Shown in pieces: positions 43,411-57,115 of a DNA stretch of 64,000 bases. Both the position numbers and the translations under genes were made by a program. The stretch spans positions 38,939,503 through 39,003,502 of the forward strand of contig CP136065.1 in assembly GCA_032622095.1 (NCBI GenBank). Direction: 5' to 3'. The DNA is from Siphonodentalium dalli. Lineage: Eukaryota; Mollusca; Scaphopoda; Gadilida; Siphonodentaliidae. Every line of letters begins with the position of its first letter. Within the stretch, counting starts at the first letter, position 1. The notes under the pieces were generated by a model, which saw nothing but the letters and a program-made list of their open reading frames with translations, was not told the origin of the DNA and made no database searches.

Positions 43411-43782
43411 CGGTTATAAGGTATAAGACACATTGGCTACATGGATGCGACTAGAGATCTCCATTGTGGGAGGGGGGGGGGTCTCCAACGATAACTTACT
43501 ATTATTATCACAGCTCCCAGTTAGTGGCCAAGACATAAATGCTATTCTCTCCATTCAATTATTTACCAGATCGACATACTTCTAAGTTAGGAATGAAATA
43601 GACAAGACAAGAGAAAAATGTAATCCTGTCCATTTTGGTCAATACATGTAGGGATTGTAGGCGATCACTACCATAAATATGGTAATATAATTTTTTGCCT
43701 CAAGGCGACATATCATATTTCTGAATGCCATGCTACATGTAATTAAATATGAAATGTTCCAGATACCATAAAATCTCTTACA

Positions 43783-44327
43783 GGTACCGGTACTTAATCC
43801 GATCAGAGGGTCCCCATATAATCACATTCCAACAACAACATTTTTTGAAATGACGCTTCAGTTTTCAGAATCTAATAATTGCCCAAAAATAATGAAAAGC
43901 ACCATCAACTATAGTATAAAATTGCACAAAACCTGTTATTTATCAACATTATGTTCAACGAAATTTACCGGTTTGTCAAATATCTGACACAAAAAGCCAC
44001 TTGATTTTAGAGTTATCCATCTTTGCCCGCAATTTGGTCAATGAAATTCTTCTCGATGACTTTCTATTTTGCCGGTTTGTCAAATATCTGACACAAAAAG
44101 CCACTTGATTTTAGAGTTATCCATCTTTGCCCGCAATTTGGTCAATGAAATTCTTCTCGTTGACTGTCTATTGGGCCACTTAAATTAAAATAATAGATTT
44201 ATAACATCGATATCTGATCACTCTGAGCTGTGGTGGGTGGGTTCCTCGACTCGAATCAAATATTTTTTACCCCCGAAGTCAAGGAAATAGTAATTTGCGA
44301 CCGTTAATTCGGATTGAGTACCTTTAA
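43783..44327 (+). mobile_element. GGTACTCAATCCGA MITE, most complete copy
   Basis: The left end GGTACTTAATCCGATCAGAG and the right end reverse complement TTAAAGGTACTCAATCCGAA form the inverted termini, with TTAA at the right edge. A 103-base block (CCGGTTTGTCAAATATCTGA... through ...AATGAAATTCTTCTCG) is present twice in tandem at 43968 and 44071. No ORF. Relatives lie at 7469, 22451, 50510 and 63904. Confidence 0.8.
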
Positions 44328-44362
44328 GATCTAACAGCAACCATATCTCAACCCCACTACAA

Positions 44363-44401
44363 TCTGGGACTAATATATGTTATACATGTATTAGTCCCAG
44401 C
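44363..44401. repeat. CTGGGACT...AGTCCCAG hairpin, copy 2
   Basis: CTGGGACTAATATATG pairs with TGTATTAGTCCCAG. It lies 1.37 kb from copy 1, and together they bracket the TTGGAA repeat and the MITE. Confidence 0.7.
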
Positions 44402-47400
44402 TACAATCAGTGAACCTGATGAATAATTTTAACCGCATCTGAAAATGAAAGAAACATCCCACACCTTGTCTACGATATAATGAAAGCCATAATTGTAAAT
44501 CAATCAGCTCTGCGTGTACCGGTATACATGTATATGTACACATATTGGACCCACATGAATTGCTATATTCTCCATGTTAATTTAAAACGAGCGCACCACT
44601 TTAACAAACTCATTATTGAGTATTATATCAATAGCGATGTGTTTGTTAAAGTGGCAAGGTCATTTTAAATTTATACTCCTTTTAACATCAGTAGGCCTAC
44701 ACAATCATTCGTTGCATAACTTTCATTAAATTTTCCTAGTACTGAATATAAACAGTACTGGTACAATAACACTAGCAGTACTGGAACCGACCATACTGTA
44801 CATGTAGGTGTCTGGCCTGTTTATTACCTTTTTAATTTGTTCTGATACATCAGGTAATATAATAAATGATAGTTCATTCAGACAACATCCTCTAAGTTGC
44901 GTAATAATAGAGACAAACTAATAATAGTGATGGTGGGATTTTTTAGCTAAAATTAATAATAGTAACCACAGCAATTTCACTCTATGTCTCTTAGTGATCT
45001 GATCATGGGAAGTGTTCTCCAAATATAATAACAGTGTTGACACTATCATATTATTGACACTATTATTGCACATGAGAGTACCGTTACTAGTACATGTAGA
45101 TGCTAATATGAGTAAGTCATTATCAAGTCTGGCTCTTCTTGAATTCAACTATCATAGTGATATTCAACTACATGTATTATATCTTAATTGTACTACCATA
45201 CACAATGTATACTGGTACGGTATATACGTAAACTCCAGGTTTTCTCTATTTTTACTAAAACTTCATGGAATCATCTCACTTCGTAATGCACAACCACTTA
45301 AAATGTACATATATATAACACTATAATTTTAACAGAGCAAATGAGAAGGCATCATATTCCAATATAAAAAGAATTCTACAGCTTAGTACAGGAGACCTGT
45401 TTATTTCATAATGGCAGAAGTACATGTGCATGTACCGGTATGCCATTTGAATGACATTATAAATAACTTCTCACCAAGATGATTTCAAAATTCTAACTAC
45501 TAGTACAAGTAAATCAGTTAAATAATCAAAAATGCCAGCACCGATATATATACTGTACTTAGTACATGTAGTAGGTACCGTACATGAGATATTTTCACCA
45601 CTTCATAATAGTTGAATATATATGGTACATGTACCGGTACAATGGAATTCAAGTTGTGTCAGACCTGTTGTTTGGCATAAACAATGTACCAGTAAGTGAC
45701 TTTGGTGATCACTGTTAGTCATAGATTTTGATAACATAAGTTCATGATTTTTACAAAATAATTTTAATGAATCAAAACCATGTGCAGCCGCATGTGTAAC
45801 ATGTAACTGTCTTTGTCCATTACTCATTATCCAAGTCTGGTTTAGTCTTGATCTAATGATCAAAGGCGGAATGTTACTAGTATGTACCGGTAACTTATGA
45901 TCATGATCCGGGAGTCTGGTGAATTATAATCCATTTCACAGCATTGTCCATGTCTGCATGTTTCATGACATGTTTGGTCAACATCCTCACTCGATTCACT
46001 GACACTGGTGAGTGGTGCCATTGCCATTCTGATTCTCCAATCTCCATATCATGTTCTACCCTTCACAAGTTCACACACATGTAGCTACTGTACTTCTAAT
46101 CAGTCTAATGTACTATGCAGAATGATAGAATCTGAATTCTGAACATTCAATGACCTTTTACGGCGTCAGCGTTGACTGCATTTCAGCATTGAAGGGCTGA
46201 GGAGTCCAGAATAGAACTATAATCATCATATTTTGCAATAATCATTACATTCACATTGTTTGCATTCTTCCATTGCCTTGGGTCAATCAGTGCTATTCAC
46301 TTATTCGAGTCAATGTCCATGATAATAACAGTTGAATACGGCATAGCCTGACCTGCCACACTCAGTGACTCACACACAGTGTCTGTGACCAGTCCAGTGT
46401 TAGTTCAGTCATGAACGTAGTGCGTATCCTTCTACGCTGGAAGCAGCAATCTGCGAAAGCGGTCATGTTGACCAACTTCACAAAGTGAAAGTCCAGTGTG
46501 CGATATTCGGATTGGTCCCGTCACTTCACATGATATTTTCTGATAATTAAGCGGTATTTCTAACATCCAAACGGGTTAAAACAGTCTATATCTAATCCGT
46601 TATGTACACGAAAGAATGAGATACACATTTTCTGCGAATAATGAACGAAACAAGCAGATATGACAGATGAAAAAACTATTTATTTTTAACACATAAAAAT
46701 TCCACACCGGAAGTTCGGCTGCGCATTGCGAATGTGCAGGGGTGGCGAATACGGACTGTGAAATAACGTACTCTAACTCTGGGAACAATTTATCCCCAAT
46801 TTCATGCACAAGAATGTTTAAAAATTATCATAACATATTCGACTTGTTTTTAATTTGTTTTCATGAAAAGGAATGATAAAAGGCACAATAACCATATCTA
46901 GAACGACAAATAAATCCAAATTAGCCATTTCCCCGTAAAATTTCAGTCAGGCAAGCGAGGTACAAAAATGTATGAATCTGAGTACGAAAGTCAGAGTGTT
47001 CCTCTATCGTATTGCAATAATCGCCAACCTATTATAATATAAAAAAGCTATGCAGGGGGATAACTCGGAAAAAAAATTATTGTTGCGGAAAAAGTCTCAT
47101 TGTGAGACTTTAAAGGGACGGGCGGTCTTCGTTGTAGGTTTTAATTTAGAAATAACATTATCAAATTACGATAGTTTCCTTTACCGCCAAATTATTTTCC
47201 GTTTCGGCAGTTTTTTCCGACCATTGTTTGACACCCACCCCCATTTTAACACTAAAACAGAGATTTGCGGGGGGAAATTCACTGTAAACAGCTGTATATG
47301 AATTTCTGTGCATACTATTTATCATGGATGTTAACATGGACATGTAAATAGGAATGAGTCATTTTGAAGTCATTCGGCCAAAAAAACATGGCTGCCAGCG

Positions 47401-48249
47401 GCCATCTTGGATTTCAAAATTTGCAACAAAATACAACACGATAACTGCCTGCAGTCAGTTTACCAGTTAGAATTACATTATTTCTCTCATTCAAAGTGGT
47501 TTTGAAGCCCAACTCATTGCCAAAACACTAAAAAAACAAGCAGGAATTTTTTTTTTAGTTGCGGAAAAAATGGCTTGTTGGTGGCTTTGACCAGCACCCA
47601 CCCCTGATTTTTTTTTCACCCCCCCCCCCCCCTCGGCGGAAGCACAAAAATTGGTTTTGTGTGTCCACACGCTATTGATAGATGCAATAATTAGCATGGT
47701 TGCATGCGATAAAATGTTCTCTGTTATCAATAGATGACTTTCATCTTTTAAGAGAACCATTTGCAGGGTGTCATTATCGTTTGTGACCTATTCCAATTTT
47801 CTCCTGTTTAATCTAGTTTTGTTATTACACATATTTATGATGTGGCATCTATTCAAGCCAATGTTTTTCGCAACAAATATGAGGCAATGTGAAGATATTT
47901 TATACCAGTATTCTCAATAGAGCAGGATATGGCTTCTTGACTGGACAAGATACCTCAGTTTTAAAGCCAAGTCATTAGAACGCTCCACAACCTGTAACAT
48001 TACTAGTAATCTTATCAATCCAAATGTCCAAATACATGATCACAAATCTTAAATGTCAGCATTACAAACAATCACAGGCTACAACCCATGCAAGTTTATA
48101 ACCATATAGTTCTGACATTTTAGAACCTTAATTGCATTGACGTCTAGAAGGAACATATCAAATTTTAACTTCAAATTAGTTCCCTCTTCAACCAAGTGTT
48201 AAATGTAAAATACAGAGCCATTACAACTTATATTGTAATTAATTCAATA
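44402..48249. other. 3.8 kb without a recognised gene
   Basis: 44.7-45.9 kb is rich in TACATGTA and ACCGGTA words. A C-run lies at about 47620. At 47395-47425 GGCTGCCAGCGGCCATCTTGG recalls wording in the giant inverted repeat. Open frames up to 104 codons (45012, plus) have no supporting features. Nothing else is recognised. Confidence 0.4.
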
Positions 48250-49245
48250 TTTATATTGATAGAGCATCGATATTGCCAACAGTACCTATTCCCCAGTTAA
48301 CTATAGCATGGACCACATTATCCCTTTCCCACCATATCAATGGAGGACTAAACATTTTAGTAATTGATTCTTCCCGCGATCAACTATATATAAGGACTGG
48401 AACGAACTCCATAACGAAGTAAGAACTAGTTGCTCACTAAACGTTTTCAAAACAAAATGAGCATCAACAAATATATTACTGAAACCCCCTGATCATTTCA
48501 ATACAGGAAAACGACGACTGAACATAATCCATTGTAAGCTCCGCAACTTATGTAGCGACATAAATGCTGACAAATTTTGCAACTTTATTAGTGACTATCC
48601 AAGTTGTCGATGTGGTCATCCAGTTGAAGATGCAAGTCATTATTTCTTTAATTGCGGGCTGTTCATACGTCATAGAATTACTCTAGCAAATAATTTAACA
48701 GGTTTAGGTATGTCAAATATCACTGTCGGAAAGCTACTTATTGGTGACATCTCGCTAAATGACAATTTAAATAGAAAGTTATTCAATTTTGTTCAAACTT
48801 ACAGAGCTTCAACTTGCCGATTTGACATCAGCGACTAAGCTGCATTACCATTAAAGATCTTAAAGTAACACAGACTGTAGCAGAACCCCACCCCGAACGA
48901 ACAGTGATGGACCCGACCATCATGTATATACATTTGTTATATCATAATTCCATATATATTGTATACTACGTTTTATACATGTGGATACATTATACTTATG
49001 TAAATATCATGTTCTTTATATATTGTCGGGAGCGAGACCAATATAAGTTTTTTAACTTGTGCCTCAATCCCCTGCATTTAATTATGGATACAAATAAATA
49101 TGTTTACATCATGGACCACATTCAAAGACTATTCTATCCATTGTTGTAAATATCACCCCTTGGTCTCCGTCATGCATGTGTCAATGTTTTCTTTGCACAA
49201 TATAACTTCGAACTAAATTGAAAAAATAAAATAAAAAATTAATGT
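48250..49245 (+). pseudogene. LINE ORF2 3' fragment with CxCGHxxED zinc knuckle
   Basis: In one frame: RTKHFSN, a stop, FFPRSTIYKDWNELHNEV, SLNVFKTK, a stop (TGA at 48458-48460), then KPPDHFNTGKRRLNIIHCKL and RNLCSDINADKFCNFISD, followed by CRCGHPVEDASHYFFNC and about 60 more residues to a TAA at 48836. DWNELHNEV and LNIIHCKLRNL are standard blocks near the end of a LINE ORF2, and the knuckle is C-x-C-x8-H-x4-C. Two in-frame stops show it is dead. The A-rich 3' tail (AAAATAAAATAAAAAATT) ends near 49240. It is a different family from the fragments at 21016 and 23740. Confidence 0.75.
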
Positions 49246-50509
49246 ATAGTTCAATACTTCGATTTCAAATGCATGTAGTTCATGTGTGATCTGATTCATG
49301 AATCTTAGTTTTCTTATATTATATGCTGTAGTATATGCATAATAGTCCAATATACACATTAATTGTATTATGTAGCCTGTGGGTGGCTTGAGCTCACGCC
49401 CCGTATCAACATTATATTGTTTACACGATGCCACTTTCCGTCAATTAATTTGATTACATCTTGTACATTGAAATTCGTAATTTAATTTCGTAACTGAATT
49501 TATATTAAATTATTAAATTTGAATTCAAGATAACAGATAAATCTAAACGTTTACAGAAGACATCTTCCACTCAAATGAATTATTTCCCTTTATATATTAG
49601 ATCGTTATTATTACCGGGAATTTATTAAAATTGGCGTACATTGTCTCTTTAAAGACTATAGGTCGGTATATCATCTCTCTTCCCGTATCGTGAATTAGCT
49701 CTTATCCATCCTTCCAAATTTTTAACTTTAAACGAGCTTTGACCGTTAAGATAGTGTATATTTCAAAATCTATACTGTATGTTTGAGACACAAACCCGTT
49801 CACCTACACGAATAGCCATAAAATATATATACCATGTATATATGACAGTCACATGAGTCATAAATCTAAGTCATACCTAAATATAGAGTACCACGTGACG
49901 AAACGAAACCGAAACCGATTGGGGAACAGCTTGTCGGGGAATTACCCAGAATCTATTTTGAACTTCCGTAAATACGTTGCATATTCTACGCGGTCATGTC
50001 TATACATGTACGCCTGATGTCGCGGGTGAATACAGTGACTGTACATGAATAGTAATTGACCGCCAAATATACACAACAAACTCAATACATCGCCATCAAA
50101 GCCGTGCTGTTATATAAACCTTAGTGAGGTCATGCATTAATGTTTACAAAGCGAAGTACAATATAATAATGTACGCTGACCTTATTTCGTGCTCGACGGC
50201 CAATTGTGCAATCTAATTTTCTCTCTAAACGAACGATTCGCATCAAATACCTTGTAAACATGCATTTCAAGTAGCCCCTGGTAGTGATGGAATAGATTTT
50301 ATTGCCAGATACTTACGTGTTTTAGATTTATCCTTGATAGTATTCACAGAAGGTATACACTCAGTTTATCGAAGTATTATAGCTATGTGAGATAACTCTA
50401 CCTGGAGTTAGATACAAATAATGTAAAACTTTATGGATCCGGGGGATGGAACGGTCGTGCTATTTCCGGTAAACTTAATCGCATTGACGCGATTTGCACT
50501 CTTGACTGG
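49246..50509. other. Non-coding stretch
   Basis: Nothing recognised. Confidence 0.4.
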
Positions 50510-50951
50510 TTAAAGATGCATTATCCGAATTAACGCTCCCAAATTATTTCCTTGGCTCCGGGGGTAAAAAAATATTTGATTCGAGTCAAGGAACAAACCC
50601 ATCACAGATCAGACAGATATCGAATTTTGAAATCTATTATTTTTCACAGATAATTTTTAGTGGCCCAGTAAAACTCGACGAGAAGACGGTCTCGGACTAA
50701 TTTGTGGATGAAGATGGATAATTATAAAATCAAGTGGCTTCAAAGTGTCAGGTATTTGAGAAACCGGCAAAATTTTGTTGAACAGAATGTTGATAAATAA
50801 CAGGTTTTGGAAAATTTTATACTATAGTTGACTGTGTTTAGCATTATTTTGGGCAATTAATCGATTCTGATAACTGAAGCGGTATTTCATAAAATCTTGT
50901 TGCTGGAATCTAATGATATGGGGACCATGGAATCGGACTGAGTACCTTTAA
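50510..50951 (-). mobile_element. GGTACTCAATCCGA MITE, inverted copy
   Basis: The right end GGACTGAGTACCTTTAA and the left block TCCGGGGGTAAAA...TTGATTCGAGTCAAGG match 43783-44327 inverted. The central ATTATAAAATCAAGTGGC-TC and TTGGGCAATTAATCGATTCT are present once, so this copy shows the single-unit state of the 103-base block. Confidence 0.75.
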
Positions 50952-51683
50952 GTCCATATATTCCCGAGAGGTGGCTCCGCTCTCCCCATCGCCTTCTAAA
51001 CGACACATCAATTTCATAAAACAAATTTGTGTAAGGCTATATAATGTAAGCACCTATAGATTGTCATCATATTTTCTTGGAAAATTGGGGCGGAGGATTT
51101 TATGTTTTATTATTTATATACGGCTTGTGCCCCATTCAGTGACAATACCGTCCTATATACACGAATGCATACATTTTGGTCAAATATATATGCATCAGTA
51201 AAATATAATAGGTGTAAATAAACATTGATCAATTATATCACAAGTGTTCGTATGGCTGTATGGGATTATATGAATACTGTTTTGGACAAGTTACACATGT
51301 GAATCTAGTTCATACCGAACTACACTGTTATATTTAATAGCATATTCCCAATATCTCTATATTTGGTGTTTGTGTAGGAATTTAAACGCATTTGAACAAA
51401 CTTAAGCATTTCACAGCCCATTCAGCCGTCACTGACATTTGCTACAAAGGGGTAAACCCTTCCATTCATGTGGTTCGTTACATGAAAAGCTACTTAGTTG
51501 TTAATCTCCATGGACAAACTGTCATTGTCATGTCGAGCATTTTTGTGAGAATTTGTGATATCCACAGTCTATTGTTTTGCAGTGGGTATGAGGGGATCCT
51601 GATTAAGGCCAACACATCGGGGAGGGGGCTGATGACAATCAAGGAATTTATCTGGATGCCATAAAAAGAGGCCTACTATTTTG
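50952..51683. other. Non-coding stretch
   Basis: The 90-codon plus-strand frame at 51392 has no recognisable motif. Confidence 0.4.
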
Positions 51684-54600
51684 TCCGGGAGCTAATAGGG
51701 GTACAATTGCATCCCCTGTGACTTAACTTCACCCAACTCATTTTGTTCCTTATTATGTCCTTCAACTTTTAAGCAATGTTAACAAGAAAAAAAAACGTGG
51801 CCGTGTAGACTCCAGACAAGATGGCGGCCATTATGGCTGCCGCGTTTTTCGGAGTAGGCCCTAGGTCAGCTTGATGCAAATTATAATGGGAACTTCTAAT
51901 AAAATGTATACAAATGTATATATTTTCGTGAAGCTAAGACACAATGACACTTTTATAGGGCATAATTGAAACTCCCGACCCATGATGGCCGCCAAAATGG
52001 CCGTCGGAATTTGAAAATATGACGTTTTGTCACTTATATCTTCTAGATAAGTTTATGCTGTTTGGAGCTTGTTGAGAAATGTGACTTTATTTTGTATGTT
52101 GTATATTACTTGATCATTGGAGCAATGAAATACGCAATTATTGGGGTCCTATCCCTTTCCGATCCCTCAAAATTTCGATTTTACAGAATAGGGTATAAAA
52201 TTTTACCAAAAAATCACAATTGGGATTCTAGTCACATTTCAACAAGAAATGAACAGAACTTTGTAATGTAAGTGAGGCATATCATTACCTATGAATATTC
52301 CAACTCATTGGAACCAAAATCGTTACTTTGGCTCAAAATAATGGAAAATGGTAGATATTGCCCCAGCGTGTCATGAAATCGCTTGCAAGTTTTGCTTGAT
52401 GTATACAATTGGCTATTATGCCTTCTAGACTTTGAATACTAACATGACTGATGCACCATGATTAATTGTTACTATTGTCACCACTGCTTTACCAGAAATA
52501 TTGGATTTTCCTCACACAAACTTGACAAAAATGTCGGCAAAAATTAACTTTTCGGGTTTGGACCATTTTTTTCCAAGTAAAGTGTAACTATCTTTGGTAT
52601 GAAAGGTGTTTGTTGTTTTTGTCTATCTTAAATGTATCACACTATGGTATTATAGACCAAAACGCTCAAGATGGCTTCCAAAATGGCAACCAAATTTGGT
52701 AAAAAGTTCATTTTTTACATATATCCCGAATATTATTCTCTGCGTTATCCGAAAAGGTAGTAAATTGTGACTAACTTGGTTATTATAAGTGTAAGTTAAT
52801 TAACTGACACCTACATGTTATATTTTGTTTGTCCCAGTTCCACATGGAGCATGACAAATTAATTTAAAAGTTGCAGTACGGAATTTTTCAGAGAACCTCT
52901 TTTGTGATTCTGGCCATATTATTGAAAGGAAATAGACAGAACTTTGAGACGGAACTGAGATAAACCATAATATGTGGCTATACTGGCCCATTAGAATAAA
53001 AAATGATCAACTGGATACAGGGTGGATGCCAAGTTGGAAGCCAGTGAGTTAAGGTATGATCATACCGGTAGTTGAGGTGAATAGGTATACAGGGAGTTAT
53101 TGTATGTCACGAATGATGTGAATAGGTATACACGGAGTGACTATATGGATATGCGTGGGGTGTCCATGGTAAGATGTATAGGAATACAAGGAGTGGCCAT
53201 GGTCATGTGTGGGGTGAAACGGTATGCATGGAATTACTGTATGGTGTATGGTTGTGTGTACCCAGTACGTGTGTACCCGATGTGGCTGTATACTCATACA
53301 CGCCATCCATGATCATACAGCCAGTACCTATACACCCACCAATGGTAATACATCCACGACATATATAAATATACATCACACCCGTTACCAAAAGGACACT
53401 CCCTATATACCCACACGCTCACAAGTGACCATCCAGCTTACTCCAAGTATGCATATACACTTAAATCATAACCATACAATCATTCCATGTACACCTATAC
53501 ATATTACCCAGAACCAGAAAATCACTCCCTATTTATCCACACACTCCATCCATGATCATACATACAGTACAATTATACATATACACCCACCTGTAACAAT
53601 ACAGCCACACAATGTACACCTGTAATCCCACCCATGACCTTACAATCACTCCATATATACATAAACACACATATGACCATGTAGCTACTCTCGTATCCAT
53701 ACATCACATCAATGCCCATACAGACACATCGGGTACACCGGTACTGGGTACACGCAACCATACACAGGATATTTATTCCATGTATACCGATTCACCTCAC
53801 ACATGACCATGCAGCCAGTCCTTGTATACCTATACATATCACCATGGACACCCCACTCATAACATTATAGTCACTCCTTGTATACAAATTCACATCATCC
53901 GTGACCATACAATAACTCCCTGTACATGCATACCTATTCACCTCACCTATGACCATACAGTAACTCCCTGTCTGCTATCTTGGCATCCACACTGTATCCA
54001 GTTGATCAATATTAGTGGCCCAGAATAGCCATATATTATGGTTTATCTCAATTCCGTCTCAAAGTTCTGCCAAAGTTTCCTTTCAATAATATGGCCAGAA
54101 TCACAAAAGAAGTTCTCGGCAAAATTCCATACTGCAACTTTAAAATTAATTTGTCATGCTCCATATAGAAGTGAGATAACCAGAAGAGAACATGTAGTTG
54201 TCAGTTAATTAACTTACACCTATAATAACCAAGTGAGTCACAATTTGCTACCATTTCGGATAACGCAGAGAACAATGTTCGGGTTATATGTAAAACTTTT
54301 TTCCAAATCTGATTGCCATTTTGGAAGCCACTTGAGGATTTTTGGTCTAAAACAACGTAGTGTGACACATTTAAGAAAGACGAAAACAATAAACACCTTT
54401 CATACGGAAGATAGTTCCAAATTTTTTTTAAATGGTCGAAATCTGAAAAGGGATTTTTTTTACCGATATTTTTGTCAAGTTTGTGAGAGAAAAATCAGAT
54501 ATTTCAGGTGATGTCACAGGTGACAATAGTAACAATTAACCATGGCGCATCATACATGCTAGCATTCAATGAAAAGAAGGCAGAGTAGCCAATTGTGTAT

Positions 54601-55298
54601 ATCAATCACAACTTGTAAGCGATTGCAGGGCACACTGGGGCAATATCTACAATTTTCCATATTTTGGCGGCCATTTTGGCAGTCTTTTTGAGCCAAAGTA
54701 ACGATTTTGGTTCCAATGAGTTGGAATATTCATAATTAATGCTATGCCTCACTTACATTACAAAGTGCTGTTCATTTCTTGTTGTAATATTACTAGAATC
54801 CCAATTGTGAACTTTTATACCGCATTCTGTAAAATCGAAATTTTGAGGGATCATTGCATTTCCATTGCTCCAACGATAACGTAATATACAAAATACAAAA
54901 TAAAGTCAAATTTGTCCACAAGTTCCAAACAGCATAAACTGTTCTAGAAAATATAATTGAAAAAACGTCATATTTTCAACTTGCGGCGGCCAATTTGTCG
55001 GCCATCTTGGATGTGGATTTTCAATTTTGTCCTACAAAAGTGTCATTATGTCTTAGCTTCACGAAAATATATAGATTTGTCCATATTTTATCAAAGTTTC
55101 TCGCTATAATTTGCATCAAACTGACTTAGGGACTAGTCTGAAAAAGGCGGCCATGTTTTGTCTGGAGTCTACACGGCCACTTTTTTTTCTGGTTAACATT
55201 GCTTAAAAGTAGAAGGACATAATAAGGAACAAAATGATTTGGGTGAAGTTAAGTACCAGGGGGGGGGGGGTGCAAGGGTACCCATATTAGCTCCCGAA
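51684..55298. mobile_element. Giant inverted repeat, arms about 1.6 kb, loop about 0.44 kb
   Basis: The left arm (51684-53286) begins TCCGGGAGCTAATA. The right arm (53726-55298) ends TATTAGCTCCCGA. The arms align along their whole length with small indels: GTGGCCGTGTAGACTCCAGA, TTTTCGTGAAGCTAAGACA, TTGGAACCAAAATCGTTACT, GATAAACCATAATATGTGGC and CTGGATACAGTGTGGATGCC-type blocks all have inverted partners. The inner 250 bases of each arm and the loop are built of short degenerate units such as GTATACAGGGAGTTA and GGTGAATAGGTATAC. No transposase or other ORF above about 130 codons. A third partial arm lies at 62495-62840. Probably a large foldback-type transposon. Confidence 0.85.
53041..53965. 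repeat. Minisatellite-like core of the giant inverted repeat
   Basis: Degenerate units of roughly 35-45 bases contain GTGAATAGGTATACA-GGAGT on one strand and ACTCC-TGTATACCTATTCAC on the other. The flip in orientation occurs near 53290-53500, so the core is palindromic overall but made of many small repeats. Confidence 0.6.
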
Positions 55299-56195
55299 TA
55301 CTTAGATGACGGTCAATGTATAATTCAAGTAGTCATTCCAGACTAGCATTGACATCTGTTCCATTTTTAATCGTGCATCTCATTATTGACATGTAGTTCA
55401 ACCCCAAACGCCATAGACAGAGAATAACGGGGAAATATGTAAATAGTGATATCTATTTCGAATGTTATAGACAATTATTTGACCACTTTTAGACAGTATT
55501 GTATTTGTAATCAACTGAACCAACTGTAAACAGTATGTTTATTGTATATGTAATCATCAAATTAAAAGTATTTGTTTTTAATAAAATACTTAGGCATGTA
55601 TAGTCGCTCCTCCTGGGCGCACATTTATTGAAATAACGATTGAAATAAATCATGCTCGTAACAAACCATTTTACTGTTGATTCAAATACCAACAGGGGTC
55701 GATTCGTCCGAGGTGCCGATAATCAGATACGGAAACAACGAGGTACAGGGCGAACCAAAATCCCAGATACCGAAACTTACATGCATGTTCCGAACAGTAC
55801 AGGTGCCGATGCATCTATAGCATTCGTAGCACATGCTACCTCTATATATATTCAGTCAGGTTATTCTGAATATAATTAAATGGTATATTATACTAGCTAT
55901 AATATTCAGTACGACACATTATACGAGCACATTTTTTTCCCACGAGAAAGATGGCACACACCGGCCGGTTGAGTTGGTCAAGCTAGCCCAGCGTTAATAG
56001 CTGCACTGCATGGGGTGCTTGAGAAGCCATGCATCTGGATATGCATACGCTATATATACTATATTAAATTACATGAACATGAATTAAATTATTAATTGAA
56101 TTGTTAGAGTACATACAAAAATTATGTTTGCGTTATGGCGCACACATGAATGCCATGTTATAACATGTGTACACTAATATAACTTGGATTGAATA
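55299..56195. other. Non-coding stretch
   Basis: Nothing recognised. Confidence 0.4.
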
Positions 56196-56460
56196 TTACT
56201 AAATGTTAGTCACTCTAACAAAACGTTTAGAATTTTGTCAACCTAACACCAACCTACGGTTGGACAATGACCACTGCCATTTCAGTTCAAATCTGTGACA
56301 GAAATTAGAAAAAATATTCGATTTTCATCTAATTAAAACAACACATTTCGCACTAAATAATGGTTGGAATATCAAACTATCAGAACAATATAAACCTACA
56401 CTTTGGTCTGAAATTTCCAACTAATGTGGTGTCAGGCATAAACATATCCAAATATTGGAA
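56196..56460 (-). repeat. Dispersed TTGGAA-rich repeat, copy 3
   Basis: The reverse complement reads GATAGTTTGATATTCCAACC then ATTATTTAGTGCGAAATGTG and TTGTTTTAA, matching the start of copies 1 and 2 (18989, 43091). The further part keeps TTGG-type words but aligns poorly. Confidence 0.55.
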
Positions 56461-56524
56461 ATTGTATAAAAACAATTGTTAATAGATTAGACAAAAGTTC
56501 AGGGTGAATTCAAAGATATAGATA

Positions 56525-56735
56525 TCCAACGGCAGATATAGATATATATATGCCTCTCCCGAAACGGGAGAGTTTATGGCTGAAATTAGCCTGCAAAGAT
56601 ATTCGTGTACACTGTACAGCATATTATTGGTTCGATCCAACGCAAGATATACATATACATATACATATACCTCTCCCGAAACGGGAGAGTATATGGCTGA
56701 AATTAGCCTGCAAAAAAGTAGCGGTACCATAGGAA
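56525..56735. repeat. 119-bp direct repeat with inverted-repeat cores
   Basis: CTCTCCCGAAACGGGAGAG, a hairpin-forming 19-mer, starts at 56553 and 56672 (119-base period). Both are followed by TATGGCTGAAATTAGCCTGC and preceded by ATA-rich runs. Confidence 0.85.
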
Positions 56736-56782
56736 TGCTGCGATACGATTATTTAATGATATAATGTTGATCTGGTAAATGC

Positions 56783-57115
56783 ATAGACCGTGTCATGAAT
56801 CTCTACTCTGGCTAACGCCCGTAGAATTCATATTCCACCAGTACAAAACATGGGAACTTTTGACAGGAACTGTATAACATTGAACAAACAAGGCAGGTAA
56901 TATATTTCTTTGTTAATACTTGTTCCTCAATAATCTACTTCACATTAAGGGGTGGTCCCAGCTAGAGATTGCATGCTTTTTTGTGACTTTTGTGAGTGGA
57001 TATCGCAATAAATATTGAATTAATTACCCAGGATAAATTCCACAATTGTAAGCAACGCAAAGCAAAATCGGTCACAGTTCCCGGGGTTTGTACTAGTGGA
57101 ATATATTTCGTCATC
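56783..57115. mobile_element. MULE-like MITE, decayed copy
   Basis: TGTCATGAATCTCTACTCTG, CTAACGCCCGTA, TATTCCACCAGTACAAAACA and GGGAACTTTTGACAGGAAC match 11659-12153 and 59919-60211. The right part has TTGTACTAGTGGAATAT but the outer terminus is lost. Confidence 0.7.

Noticed and set aside
53097..53806. Several His/Thr/Tyr-rich frames up to 133 codons on both strands
   Set aside because: Low-complexity by-products of the minisatellite core of the giant inverted repeat.
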